Source: Podospora pseudoanserina
Taxonomy: Eukaryota > Ascomycota > Sordariomycetes > Sordariales > Podosporaceae
Direction: 5' to 3'
Assembly: GCF_035222485.1 (NCBI RefSeq)
Contig: NC_085922.1
Coordinates: 821,001-885,000 of the forward strand
DNA length: 64,000 bases
The position numbers and the translations under genes are program-made. The notes under the pieces were generated by a model. The model was not told the origin of the DNA. It ran no database searches and saw only the letters and a program-made list of their open reading frames with translations. Below are positions 31,124 through 43,195 of the stretch, piece after piece; the stretch's first letter is position 1, and every line of letters begins with the position of its first letter.

Positions 31124-32736
31124 TTTGGGAGATGGTGTGGTTGAGAGGGGAAGTTGAGACTTGGTTTTGGCGTGTTGGAAAAAGATAAAAAAAGAAGAAG
31201 GACCCGACCGGCGGAATGAATGTGGGTATTTTTTGGTATGAAGACAGAGAATTGAAGAGAAGGTCGAAGGAAAAGGGGACGGGAATAGACGGCGGAATTG
31301 AAGACTGGCTTAAAGACGAAAAGAAGATGTTGGAGAGGTAGGGAGGGAGGTGGGAGATTTATAGTTGAGTGAGGCTCTGTGTCGATCGGATCATGTTGCC
31401 GAAGGAGGTTCACTAATTCCCCCCTGGTGGAGTCGGAAACCCACGATGGTTGTAGCGCTTGGATGTTTTGGTGGTTTTGGAGTGGCATTCTCAGGGGGTG
31501 TGCGGTTTCAACCCAAGGAATTCACCACTGTCGCGGGATTTGCAGCCGCTCCATTTGGGACAGTGGTTCGAGGGAGAGAAAGAAGAATGCATGGAAGGAT
31601 CAGGCGATCGATGAGAAACATTGTTCGGTTCGTCTGGGGAGGAGAAGTCGTGGAAATCCGGGGTGGTTTTGAGACGGCTATCATGCCTTGACTTTGCCAA
31701 GCACCCGTCTTGGCAGGGGGAGGGTTAAAGATAGTAATTATTGGGAGGTTTGTCATGACGGGATGCAATGCTGTGGTGATCTTGAGTGCTGAACCCGGGA
31801 CGAATGGTTTTGGCGAATGGCACAATGTCTTGCGATGCGAATCGGGGAATGGGATCAGGAAGATGATGCTCAGGAAAACAACAAGACCTCTCTCGGTTGG
31901 AATCAACCCGAGATCAGAGTCTAGCCAGAGTTGGATTGGCGGCTTCTTTGCTTCTCCTGGCGGCAGCGCCCGAGAACAAGGGGAGCGCGCCAAGCTTCGT
32001 GTCTCGGCAGTCGCTGGCAGCGGGAGAGCTCTTCTCACTGGTTCAACTTTATCGCGAGGCCGATATCATTCAACTTGAGCTCTAGATGGGGGAGTTCTTT
32101 GCTGAATTAAATGACGGGTTTCACGGCCAGAAGACATTACAGCAGTTTTCTCACATGAGCCTCTCACACCGGGAATTTTCGAACACCCACGGCTCATGTT
32201 CACTGCGAGCCAAGATCTCCCCAGACTGCAACGAATGAGAACAGAGCGTTTGATACAGACGAAGAATGACCGATCTAGGGAATTCTTTTCTTTCGTTTAC
32301 TCATCACTGAAGAACAACAGCGATGACATGTTCTAGAATGGCCTCGGATTGTGCCTGGTGAGACCATCACCACACCACGCGTGCCGTCTTGGCACGCTCA
32401 CAGGGTGTTCAAGCGATGAACCCCCAATCGCTTCACCAACTCGCCAACAACCAAACGATCCATCATATGACAGCTTGCCAATCAACGCCGCCAAAATATT
32501 CCCTGCAGCAGCCAAGTTCTTTGCCCACACTCAACGGCGACAATCTGGTCCAGACACCAAAAGTTGATCAACAGGGGTTGGCACTGCAACGTCATGCTAT
32601 CATCGACGTCATCAGCCTTTCCCGCTCCCCTCCTCACCAACCCTCAAGAATCATGATGCCGCTACTATCATTGTTTGAATGCCCGACAGCATGAATTCAG
32701 CATTCCGACAACCACCTAGGTGAGAAACAGCAGAAA
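31124..32736. other. 1.6-kb intergenic stretch
   Basis: Contains the promoter of the secreted protein gene on the left and of the surface protein gene on the right. Open frames here (for example minus 31508-32038) carry no recognisable motif. Confidence 0.5.
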
Positions 32737-33963
32737 ATGGGCGACATTTACATCAGCAACGGAACCTGCTACGGATCCGCAGGCAACGAGCTCGACAGAA
32801 GCTTCATCCCGTGCGGAAATGCCGCCTTTGGACCAGTGACGTGCTGCGGAGCGGGAGATGTCTGTCTCAGCAACAACGCTTGCTTCGGCGTCCACGGCAC
32901 GCCAGGATCATACGGAGCAGACCTGACCTATCTCGCCGGGTGCACCGACGAATCATACAGAGATGGGAGCTGTCCTGACAAGTATGGTATCGACCAGCCG
33001 TGGATCGCTTTGACGGTTTGCGATGACAGCGGTGGTGATTGGGCTCCGTGTCCTCAGGAGGGAAGCCCGACTACGCTACAGAATGGTGCTTATTGCAGCT
33101 GTACTGATGCTGCGTCGACGACTGTCGCCATCAACAATTCGCCACGGCTGGCGGATATTGCTAGGTTGCCGCAGACAACTGGGGGGACTGTTTCATTCTT
33201 TCCGGGGAATGAGCCGACAAATACATCTCCTCCGGCTCAAACGACCGGTGGGGGGAATGGTGGAGGTCAGTCCAGTTCCCAACCGCAATCCCCATCGCAA
33301 TCGCAACCACAACCAGGAACAACAGACCAACCGCCAGATACAGGATCATCAAATACCAGCAGCAGCCCGATACCATCAGAGACAGGCTCACCAGGTTCAG
33401 ACTCGGGAACGGGCTCGGACTCTGGCTCGGACCCAACCGGTGGTGGTGGCGGGAGCTCTTCTTCAGGCGGCGGCCTGAACTCTGGCGCCAAGATCGGCAT
33501 TGGCATAGGAGCTGCCATAGGAGGGCTCGTACTGATTGCTACTCTGCTCACCCTCTGGCACTACAACCGGAAGAACCGCCGATCTGCCTCTGGTGCCGCC
33601 GGGATTGAAGAAGGCGGGGAAAAGCCAAAAAAGGCATTCGCGCCTGTCCCGTCCCCTCGCGCATCCGAAGCTGACTCCAACCCTGTCTCGGAAGTGGACG
33701 GAAAAGCGGTGACACGGCCCTGGAGCATGAGAAGTGAGCTTGAAGGGAATAATACTGCTGCTACCGCGGCAGGGAAGAAAGCGCCAACGGCGAATGGAAA
33801 TCAAAAGGTTAATACTGATGGGGCAGCACGTCCGGGGGTGGGGGAGTTGGATGGGAGAGAGGTGCAGGAGCTTCCACCGCACCACGATCTGAGTCCGGTG
33901 GCAGAGCTTCCTGGGAGCGAGGCGTGGGCCCAGGCCCCGGGAGGGGGGAGGGGGAGGGTATGA
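32737..33963 (+). CDS. single-pass membrane protein with cysteine-rich ectodomain
   Basis: 408 residues. The cysteine-rich N-terminal domain follows the pattern NGTCYGS, FIPCG, TCCGAGDVCLSNNACFG, LAGCTDESYRDGSCPDKYG, VCDD, CPQ and YCSCTD. A mucin-like S/T/P/G/Q-rich stalk comes next, then a transmembrane helix (about residues 253-275, GAAIGGLVLIATLLTLWHY), a basic stop-transfer NRKNRR and a disordered cytoplasmic tail. Many fungal surface proteins share this layout, often without a cleavable signal peptide, as here. The function may be sensing or adhesion at the cell surface; no enzyme motif is seen. A missed upstream exon with a signal peptide is possible. Confidence 0.75.
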   Translation: MGDIYISNGTCYGSAGNELDRSFIPCGNAAFGPVTCCGAGDVCLSNNACFGVHGTPGSYGADLTYLAGCTDESYRDGSCPDKYGIDQPWIALTVCDDSGGDWAPCPQEGSPTTLQNGAYCSCTDAASTTVAINNSPRLADIARLPQTTGGTVSFFPGNEPTNTSPPAQTTGGGNGGGQSSSQPQSPSQSQPQPGTTDQPPDTGSSNTSSSPIPSETGSPGSDSGTGSDSGSDPTGGGGGSSSSGGGLNSGAKIGIGIGAAIGGLVLIATLLTLWHYNRKNRRSASGAAGIEEGGEKPKKAFAPVPSPRASEADSNPVSEVDGKAVTRPWSMRSELEGNNTAATAAGKKAPTANGNQKVNTDGAARPGVGELDGREVQELPPHHDLSPVAELPGSEAWAQAPGGGRGRV

Positions 33964-34493
33964 TGCGGGCTGAGATGGGACATTTCTTGCTATGGTTGAG
34001 TTGGTCCGGCAGGCAATTTTCACGCGGTTGGTGGACTGATTTAGGGGGTACATATATTGGGGCCTTGGCTAATGTTACTTTACACCAGATGGGTGTTCAT
34101 GGGGGATTTACATAATTCTAATAGCAAAAAGCTTGTACTTTGGTCTGTGTAACGTTTGGTTAAACGTGGTTGCACATGCTGTTGTGTGACCACATCAACC
34201 ACCTGGATGGAGTGGTATTGGTCAATAGAAGGGGTGGACTGCAGAGCTTATTCTCTTGGCTTTGGTCTTGGCTTCGGTTTTCTATCACCGAGAGGAGTCG
34301 GACGCGGTAGGTTGGTGCAGGAGAGGCGTGTTACCATGTTGGGGATTGGGGACAGGCCGCATTGTCTGAGGACCAGTTTCTCCCGGGGGGATGGGTTGGG
34401 TCAAGTTTAAGTTGAGGTGGCCTCCCTTTCTTGGGGATGGTTGGGTTCGAGCAGCCGCACCCGTTCAAAGAGGCACACCACCACCTATCCGTC
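33964..34493. other. intergenic stretch
   Basis: Promoter region of the hydrolase gene; nothing else recognised. Confidence 0.5.
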
Positions 34494-35736
34494 ATGACCA
34501 AGCTGTACCGATCTGCTGCTGCTCTCGTTCTGTCCCTCCCTCTCTTGGGTCTGGGACAGCAGCAGGCGGCGGCACCTGATCCATGGGCGTTCACCCACTC
34601 AAACCAGGAAAAGGCCATTGTCTTGTCTCATACCGGCGGCTTCAACATTGGCAGCAAGATCGTGGCCGACCCTCGACGTCCAGGCCAGACAATAACCTGT
34701 GATCACGGGTATTTCGTACGTCCCCCCATTCTCGTTTTCTTTCCCGTCCATTTCCGCTGACCTTTTCCCCCAGGAATACTTCATTCCCCTCCACTCCCCC
34801 CCCCAAGGCCACCTCCGCCGGACAACCTCCCTCGTCCTCTGGCACTCCTCCTCCACCCAAACCTTCCAAAACCGCTGGGACGGCGGGCCCGGGTTCAAAG
34901 ACCTCCTCCTCCGCCTAGGCTACCCCGTCTACCTCTTCGAAGCCCCCCGCCTCGGCCGCGCAAACTGGGCTTGCAAACCCCACCGCTACGACGTCACCTA
35001 CCGCGACCAGGACAACTTCCTCGCCTGGAATTTCGGACCGTCCTACCTCAACTGGTGGCCTGGCTTGCAATGGCCCGAGGACCCCGAGGTCAAAAGACTA
35101 AGCTGGGAGCAAGCTACCGGGGGTAGGTATGTGGAGTTTGATGACTACGAGCATATCCTCCTCCACGCTGAAGTAGCCGCCAAAGGGGCTGTTCACACTG
35201 AGCAAGGAGCAGAAAGAGGGGGGGTGGTTTACCTGACGAATTCTGCCGCGGGTCTGAGGGCGTTGCTTGCGGCTACGCTGAGCGATGAGACGGTTGGGAA
35301 GATAAGGGGGATTGTGGCGTATGAGAGCGCGGGGTACGTCTTTCCCGAGGGGCATAACGTCACCGACAGGAGGGATGAGCCGTTTGGGCCGTTGGTGGTG
35401 ACGCAGGAGGCGTGGAGGAGGTTGGCAAAGTTGGATTTTGTGCAGTTTGTGTGGGGGGATAATCGCCCTGAGACGGGGAGCGGGTTTTGGGAGGAGATGG
35501 TGGTGCAGAGTAGGCTTTGTGCGGAGCTGATTAACCTGTATGGGGGGAATGCGGAGGTGGTGAAGCTGAAGGAGGATTTGGGGGTGGTGGGGAATACGCA
35601 TTGCCCGTTTACGGATATGAATAATAAGGTTATTTTGGGGTTGTTGGAGGAGAGGTTGGAGAGGAGTGGGTTGGATGGGTTTGAGGGGCGGGTGGGGAAG
35701 GGGAAGGGAAAGGGGAAGAGTAAGTGGAGAGGTTAA
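34494..35736 (+). CDS. secreted alpha/beta hydrolase
   Basis: Exons 34494-34715 and 34774-35736 give 394 residues. Signal peptide MTKLYRSAAALVLSLPLLGL. The domain opens with an oxyanion-side segment TTSLVLWHSSSTQTF, then GYPVYLFEAPRLGRANW. The nucleophile is probably Ser231 in YLTNSAAGLRA, a variant elbow with Asn before Ser and no Gly two residues before it. The acid is probably Asp303 in WGDNRPE and the base His350 in GNTHCPFTD. This spacing fits a lipase/esterase-like fold. The substrate is unknown. The tail GKGKGKGKSKWRG is basic. The 5' half of exon 2 is strongly C-rich and the 3' half strongly G-rich. Confidence 0.8.
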
Positions 35737-35915
35737 AGGACTGCTTTGAAGGTTTCTTTCATAATGGAGAGATGCTCGTGTGTGTTTATGTTGGCTCGAA
35801 GGTGCAGAACAAAACTGAAATGCTGTTCTTGCCCCCTTCTTCTGAGTCCCTGGATCGAAACAGTGCCTCCCTTTCCAACCCATATCAACCGGATGTGTCC
35901 CCTAAATCATCAGAA

Positions 35916-37232
35916 CTAAAGTTTCGTCACCACCACATCATCCACCAACATCCTCGCCGCTCTGTTGTTGTTGGACTGGATCCGGAAGGTAAGGTCATTT
36001 CCGCCCTGTGTTGCTGAGCAGACAAAGGTATAGCCGATTTGAGTCCATGCCAAAGAAAAACCGGCACCTGACGTGATCGACCTTCCACCCAGAATAACCG
36101 ACCACGGATTCCCATTTGTGTAACTGGAAATAACGCTGATTCGGAATGTGAGCCTATAATCAGCCCCTGGCTCGCTGCAGAAAGAGACGCTCGTTAGCAT
36201 ACCACTATGCGTAAAGGCCCGAGGAGGCTGACACACCAGTTGATAGTTTGAGATACAGAAAGTCCGGCGATGGTGGCGCTGACAAAGTAGCTCGACTGGA
36301 TCTCCATCACGTAATTGCCAGCACCCTGTGAGATAACCCCAACGCTGGCACCGGTACCGACCCTGTTGGTGATACTCCATCCTTCCAGCGAGTTACTGCT
36401 GAAGTCCCCGTTGGTGATCAACGGAGGTGGTGCTGCTGATGTGGTGGACTCGGGCACGGAAACAGTGGATGCTGTGGGCTCAGGCGCTGTTGTCGTGGTG
36501 GGTTCGAGTGTCGACTCTTCGGCAGTGGTTGTTGTGGTCACCTCAGGGGTCGGGGTTGCTGTGGGCTCGAGCGTAGACTCTTCAATTGGAGTTGTGGGGG
36601 CTGGCTCGGTTGTCGTGGGCTCGGTTGTAGGTTGCTGGGTAGATTCTTCCTCCACAGGTGTCGGGCTAACGGTGACATATTCGGTAACGGTCGGTGTTTC
36701 AAAAATTGTGCTTGTGACATCAGCAGTGACGGTAGCAAGCTCAGTAGTCGATGTGATCCCAATGCATCCACAAGCAGAAGTGAACTGCAGTGGCTCGACG
36801 GAAGAAGCGAAGCTGCGCAGGCAGTTCAATGGCGGTCTGTTGGAGCAGCCCCTTTTCCAGCGTCTAGCTTTCAGGGGTAGACTTTGTGCGATGGTCGTGG
36901 GTTCGGTGACAGGTTCGGTGATAGTTGCAGTTTCGGTGACGGCATTGGTAACGGTGCTGTAACGATACACGTCAGTCTCCATGCTCTGACGGATTCGAGA
37001 AAGTTGTAGGGGCATACACGGTAGGGGTGACAGTGACGACCTCGGTGAATGTAGTTGCTGTGACGATCGAGTTGGTACAAAATTGGCTGGCCTGTACCAG
37101 TGAACTGCTGAAACAGTTCAACAGCCCATCCTGGACACACTCCTCGACATTATCGCGTTGCTCTAGCTTTGCTGAGGTAGCTGCGCCCAGAATGACCCAA
37201 AGGTTGCCAGCGAGGAGGAAAGAGGAACGCAT
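35916..37232 (-). CDS. secreted mucin-like protein with C-terminal carbohydrate-binding-like domain
   Basis: Exons 37232-37018, 36956-36237 and 36174-35916 on the minus strand give 397 residues. Signal peptide MRSSFLLAGNLWVILGAATSA. Two short cysteine modules (CVQDGLLNCFSSSLVQASQFC and CSNRPPLNCLRSFASSVEP with a later CGC) are separated by Thr/Val-rich strings and a dibasic KARRWKRG. A long T/E/P-rich stalk follows with repeated EESTLEPT. The C-terminal domain starts LITNGDFSSNSLEGWSI and ends in AARMLVDDVVVTKL, the layout of a CBM4/9-type beta-sandwich. The last intron splits a Cys codon and restores TINCEPGADYRL. Probably a cell-wall or secreted glycoprotein; ligand unknown. Confidence 0.78.
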
Positions 37233-37788
37233 GGTGGACGTGGGTAAATGAATGACAGTCACTGGGAAACAAAAAAAAAATGAATGACAATAGGACTGAG
37301 GATCCAAATGCAAAGCCCGGGCGCGTGCGGTCTTTTTGTTGACATTGGCATGGTCCCGAGGGTCTGGAACGTGTGGATCAAGACCCCTGTCGCAAGCTGA
37401 TGGCTGAAAATCCGATTCTGGAAGCGCTATCGAATTTTCAAGATGAATACTCCATCCTCCTCCCATCTCCCATGATCCTGGAACCTCGGCATTAAATGGA
37501 TACACAACGCCACTCTATGGGTCGCCAGGTATGCTCAACACTATAACTAGGTATGTAACATGTCAGCAAAAACATCTAGCTTTAATGGCGGGGAGCTATG
37601 CTCCAGTGAGTAAGCCCATAATGTCCTTATAGTCCTCGCGCCGAGGAGAAAAGCTGGAGTCTAGAAACACTTGCCTTTGGAAAAAAAACACACAAGTAGT
37701 GTGAGCAGCCCCTCCTCGGTCACAATGCTCAGTCAATCCTCATTCGAAAGGCCGGCGTGCCCTGCTATCTTCATTTTCGTCGCTCGCC
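37233..37788. other. intergenic stretch
   Basis: Promoter of the mucin-like gene on the left and leader of the NLR-type pseudogene on the right; no other feature recognised. Confidence 0.5.
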
Positions 37789-40700
37789 ATGGATCCTGTC
37801 ACAGCCATCGGGCTGGTGTCGGGCATCCTGACATTTGTACCATTTGGCACCAAGCTTGTCAAAGGAACCATTGAGATTCGGGAAGCGCTCGATGGCACAC
37901 TGGATGAAAATCGCACCCGTCAAGAGGTGGCCCAGGAGATGAAACGGCTTTCCGCTCGAATCTTACCGCCGGACGATACCAAGCTCGTCGCCGAAGAAAA
38001 GAGTCTTCGCCTTCTCGCCAAGAGTGCTCGTCGATGTCGGAGCAGCTGATCAAATTGCTTGAGGGTGTCAAGTCCGACAACAGCCGATCCATAAGACAAA
38101 GCTTATGGTCATCCTTGAAAAGCAAAATGCATGGAAAGGAGAGGGTGGACTTGGAGCAGAGATTCGATCACTGCCGAAACCAACTTGAGCTTCAACTTTT
38201 GCTTGTCACGAGGTCTGTTTCGTGTCACCACATCTACTTGGATCTTGTATCATACTGAGTTCGGATTTCTAGTCGCCAAACGGATGCGTCGCTGCAAACT
38301 CTATTCAAACTAGTCAAAGATGATGCTGCAAAGCTCGAATATCTACGACAGTCCATTAATCGACTTGAGCAACAAGCTCACCTCTGCGATCTCAGTACCG
38401 CTGCGCAGGCGCAGATACGAAGCCTTCTACCTCTTCCAGACCACGTCTCAAATAGCATTGCGCAAGACCGGGTACTTCGCGCATTGGCTTTTGATGGTAT
38501 GCGAAACCGTCAAAACCTCGTTCAGGATCCTCACGACATGACGTTTGAGTGGTTCGTGCGTGCAGCGAAATCGTTTCAAGAAAAGGCGCAGCGCGCAGCC
38601 AGGGAAAAGTTCACTGGTTGGCTAGGATCTGGCCACGGTGTATTTCACATTTCCGGGAAGCCTGGGTCTGGTAAATCAACTTTGATGAAATATCTGGTAG
38701 AACACGCTGCGACATCTGGACATCTCAACGTTTGGGCCAGTGAGATGAGCTCCCTGGGCTTAAAGTCAAGCCTCGAAGATGACTCTAGAATTAACCAGCT
38801 ACTGATTGTTCACTTTCAGACAGTCGAAAACTAGCGGTCGCTCAGTTCTTTTTCTGGCGGCCCGGTACAGAGCCTCAAAGATCTCTCGGCGGGCTCTATC
38901 GGACTCTACTTCACAATGCTTTTCAAAGTGCCCAGAACTTATATCCGCCGTCATGCTTCCTTCTGGCAAAAGTCACAATCGATGCCGTGGCAGCTGAGCT
39001 CTGATCTCGAGGTGACGGAGAGCACAGTCAAGGCAGCTTTCAATCATCTTATCAGTAGTGAGGTGGCCGAAGCATTTCCGAACCACTGCTTTTGCCTTTT
39101 TATTGACGGCCTGGACGAGTACGAGGCAATAATCCAGACGGACCATGCAGATCTGGCTGCACTACTCAACAGCTGGACAGAGGCGGGCCTTTCATCTCGC
39201 AACATCAAGCTGTGTGTCTCCAGCCGTGAATACAACTCCTTCATGAACCTGTTCTCCGACGACAGGCGGCTGCGGCTTCATGAGCTTACTCACAGCGACA
39301 TGGTCGCCTGTGTAAGAGACAAGCTTGACCGCATATCTGGGTCGAATGGTTTCGACCAGTTGGTCGAAGACATTGTGGAGAAAGGACAGGGTATTTTTCA
39401 GTGGGTTGGGATTGTGTTCAAGAATATGAGATACGAGATCGACAACGCAACTACCGAGGCCCAAGAGTTCACAGACTCGCTGAAGATGTTGCCAAGCGAG
39501 ATAAACGACCTCTACAAGCACATATTTGACTCTCTACGTGATACAAAACGTGCATACCGCACATTGGCAACGGTTTCCGAGGCAATGGAAACAGGCGTTG
39601 CTTCCTTTTCCGTGGAGGCCTACTCTCTTTTTCCAAGATTATGAGCAGGACAGGAGTTTCGTTGTAGGCAATTCATTTCCTGCCACGACAGAATCATCAC
39701 GGCACAAGCTTGGTAAAACACGCCTTTGTGGGTGGCGCGGTGGACTACTCGATACCAGAACAGTCACCCTGGGAGGAGTCCAACGGCTCTACGCTGCGCA
39801 TCCATATACGATGGAAGTTGTGCAATTTACCCAACCGCTCGGTTAGAGACTTCCTCGAACACCCCGATGGTCAACAGAAGATGCTGGAGCTTCTTGAAGG
39901 CTTTGATGTCTTGGACGCAATTTCGCAAATGCACCTCGCACATTTACGAATGTTTCGCGAGAATTGCCCGGGCTTCGATACCTCATATATATTATTTCGT
40001 GAACGGCACAGGAATGGCTCAGACAAAAGTCCCTACCCTTTCCTGGAAGCATGGGATAAATTCTGCCCTGATAACGACTCTCTTGAGCCCAGCCCCGGGT
40101 ACTATGACGTCCTTCTTCCAGCGGGCGACAGTGCCTATGGGTTAGCAACTTGTGCATTTTGGGGTCAGAGGGTGGTCCGTGACATAATAGAAACAGATAT
40201 CGGGTGGATGAACCGCTTTATTTCCACCGGCATCTGGTTAGGGACGTCCAAGTACCCACCACGGAAAATGACAAATGACCCAACTGTCACCGATAGCTCC
40301 CACAAAGTGGGGTTGCTCGCAAATCTCATACTTAACTGCCACAGAGAGAGAACAACTCATGAGGAAGAAGACTTTGCCATGTTGGACTTTCTCTTTGACA
40401 AAGGCCTAAGCGACCCAACACATCCTGGGGCCAGCATTAACAGGAGTCGCCATGTTCAAGTTGAACCGGACGTGAGTGGGATGCCTCAATTGACCACTTG
40501 GCACCGTTTCTTACTGTATGAGTGGATGTATCAGCATGCGGAACGAGTATGGGGTGGTCGCCTACCGCACGAGCAGCTTGACGCAAGATTTGGAGAAGCG
40601 GTAGCGTGGTTTCTCAGAAAGGGCGCCGACCCGTACTTCTTTGCGAGAATAGAGGTTGTCAGGTGGCCATATAACAAAGACGAGCTCGAATCAGTAAGTC

Positions 40701-41104
40701 GAGATCGACAAATCAGCGCTTATCATGGCCCTCTCATCCGTCCCAACAGCCTTCGCAGCTTTCGAAAGATAACGATTCAGTTTCAGAAGAGGATGGCCAA
40801 TGGAGATACAGAACAATTTGTTCTTAAAGAAGAGATCCCCGTTTGTTTCCATCTGTAGAGAAGAAGGCAGTGGAAGGATCATGCATCGTTGCAAGATTGG
40901 GTGCAGGATCTTCAGATGGATTCCAAAGCCAAGACGGAGCTACTACGGCTTGTAAAGAAAAAGTCACAGGAGCAAGCTACCCTTGATTTCTGGAGCAACA
41001 TTTGCTCAGCAGCATACGGCTTATCTCGCGCGGCGTTTGGAAAGGGTCAAGCGCCTCCTTGGGCACTTTTTTCAGGATCATATCACCTTGTGATCCCAAT
41101 TTGA
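37789..41104 (+). pseudogene. NLR-type NACHT NTPase pseudogene
   Basis: The start MDPVTAIGLVSGILTFVPFG is the common N-terminal helix of fungal NLR-like proteins. Introns at 38213-38272 and 38740-38819 still splice well. The NACHT core is clear: Walker A GKPGSGKSTLMKY, then LAVAQFFFWRPGTEPQ, Walker B CLFIDGLDEYE and KLCVSSREYNSF. The reading frame is broken by small indels: near 38025 (one base), near 38999 (fits loss of one CT from CTCTCT), near 39630 and near 39835. There is a TAG at 40856-40858 before a residual C-terminal part (KAKTELLRLVKKKSQE). No WD40, ankyrin or TPR repeats are visible. Intact members sense non-self or trigger heterokaryon incompatibility; this copy looks dead unless the indels are sequencing errors. 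Confidence 0.75.
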
Positions 41105-41208
41105 CGCCCCTTTTGCTTACCTGGGTTGTTTTGTTGCCCCTGCACAGATTTTTTCCACCGAAAACGTTGCAGGATGAGAGTGATTTGGCTGTTGGATTTA
41201 CCTGAGTC

Positions 41209-42870
41209 TTCGTACGAGACCCCCCTATACCACCACTACTTGATCGATTTTCCTAGATCACCTGCTCGCCCACGGCCTTTTAATTTAGTAAATCCTGTAC
41301 CTCTTGTACAGTAAGTGACCCTCCAAGCCTTATACGTGTTTTTTTGGCTCTCCGGCGCTTGCTTAGTGCTTTATTAGCTTTACGGAGCGAAGAGACCCCT
41401 ACACGAAAGAGAGCCACCTAGTATATTATAGCCGTAGTACTTTTAGTAAGCTGGTCTACCGTAGCTAATATTAAAGTCGGGGAGCTATTTTAATGGTTAG
41501 TAATACGAGTTTTAATAAGCGTTAACTATAAATTAGCTTCTCGAGGGTTATATAGCGTTTAAGAGACCTAAGGTTATATAGTACCGAGCTATAAGTTTAG
41601 AGGTATTGGCGTATAAAGCTTTATATTTAGCTTAGAAAGTACCCTTTTTAGGTCGTACGGTATAAGGCTAGTACCTATAAAGCTACCTTATATATTCTTC
41701 TTATTATAGATACAAAAAAGGCCTCGCGGAAGGTATAGAGGAACTCGAGCTTGCTTATATAGTTAATATATATACGTATTAAGTCTTCGATCTAGCGACC
41801 GTACGCCTATTTTAGCGGCCTAAAGCAGCTAATATCGAGTAGCTGGAAGAGGTAGGAGGAATGTGAAAGTATATAAAGTATAATAATATTATTCTACTAG
41901 TAGTAACGCTCGAATTCGGTCGAGTAGTAGCTTTCGTGGCCGTCGAGGATTAATAACCGGTATTTGCCTTTTATATAGGATACTATATAATAATCGAAGT
42001 GCTTAATCTAATCTAGGCCTACCGGATTAGTAATCTAGTTATTATCGGTAATTATAATACGCTAGGTAAACGGTAGGTTATACTTAATATATTAATTAGT
42101 AAAGTAATACTATACGGTTAAAATAATAAAAGGAAGGACAGCCCAGCTGAGGGTATTAATTCTCTAGATTACTATTACTTATTCGCGGTTATTAGGCTAG
42201 GTTAGTTTCGCTTTATTAAGGCCGTTTAAGGTCGTAATTACTATACCCGCGAAAATAATATTTATTATAAACCTAATCTCGTCAAAGTTATAAATATTAT
42301 TATCTACGATACCATATTTAGCCTTAGTATTCTATATAAACGTAAACTACTCGCTAATAACCTTTAAATCCTCGCACTTAGCCCTCTAGTAGTAATATCT
42401 ACGCGTAAAACATATATAGAGCTATAGCTAGCGTTTAACGAAGTTATATACCTAAAGCTTACTAGTAGAGGGCGCGTCGCATATACATAGTAGTTAGTTA
42501 GCTATATCTTTTACACTACGCAATTTTAGTAGAAAAGCTCGCGTATATAGCTTAATAACGTATTAAATAATAGCATCCTCTTTAAATTAAGTAAGCTTTT
42601 TCGATTTAAACGTAATATCACGTCGTGCAAGCCGGCCAGCGCGTCGGTTACGGAGCGTTAATTCTAGAATATTATAGAGCCTCGCTACTACTTTAACGCT
42701 TAAACGCTTATTATTCTAAAGAGCTTTAAAGGCTAAAATTACCCTCGCTTCTTTTAAAGTAAATAGCATATTAGGTTATAAAGAAAAATAATATTAAGTA
42801 TAGAGAGAACGCGTCGCAATAGTTAGTGCGCGACTCGCTTATATACGCGACTCGCTTATAATATACGTTA
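41209..42870 (-). mobile_element. pogo/Fot1-like DNA transposon, RIP-eroded, 3'-truncated copy
   Basis: Read on the minus strand it begins with a terminal repeat at 42830-42870 (two close copies of CGACTCGCTTATA). It runs through a transposase gene degraded to AT-rich sequence full of TAA and TAG, and stops inside the zinc-knuckle region at 41209, where sequence next to the NLR pseudogene begins. Its sequence is the reverse complement of the copy to the right over most of its length (for example 41942-41976 against 43572-43606). The combined copies suggest a full element near 1.9 kb, the size of Fot1/Pot2-type elements. Confidence 0.8.
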
Positions 42871-43195
42871 TTATATATAACGATATCTATAACTTCGACA
42901 AGATTAGGTTTATAATAGGTATTATCTTCGCGGATATAGTAGTTACGACCTCGGACGGCTTTAGTAAGGCGAAACTAGTTTAGCCTAGTAACCGCGAATA
43001 GATAACGGTAATCCAGGAAGTTAATACCCTCGGTTAAGCTATCCCTCTTTTTATGATTTTAGCCGCGTAGTACTACCTTACTAATTAATATATTAAGTAT
43101 AACCTACCGTTTACTTAGCGTATCGCAATTACTGATAATAACTAGACTACTAATCCGGTAAGCCTAGATTAAATTAAGCACTTCGATTACTATAC

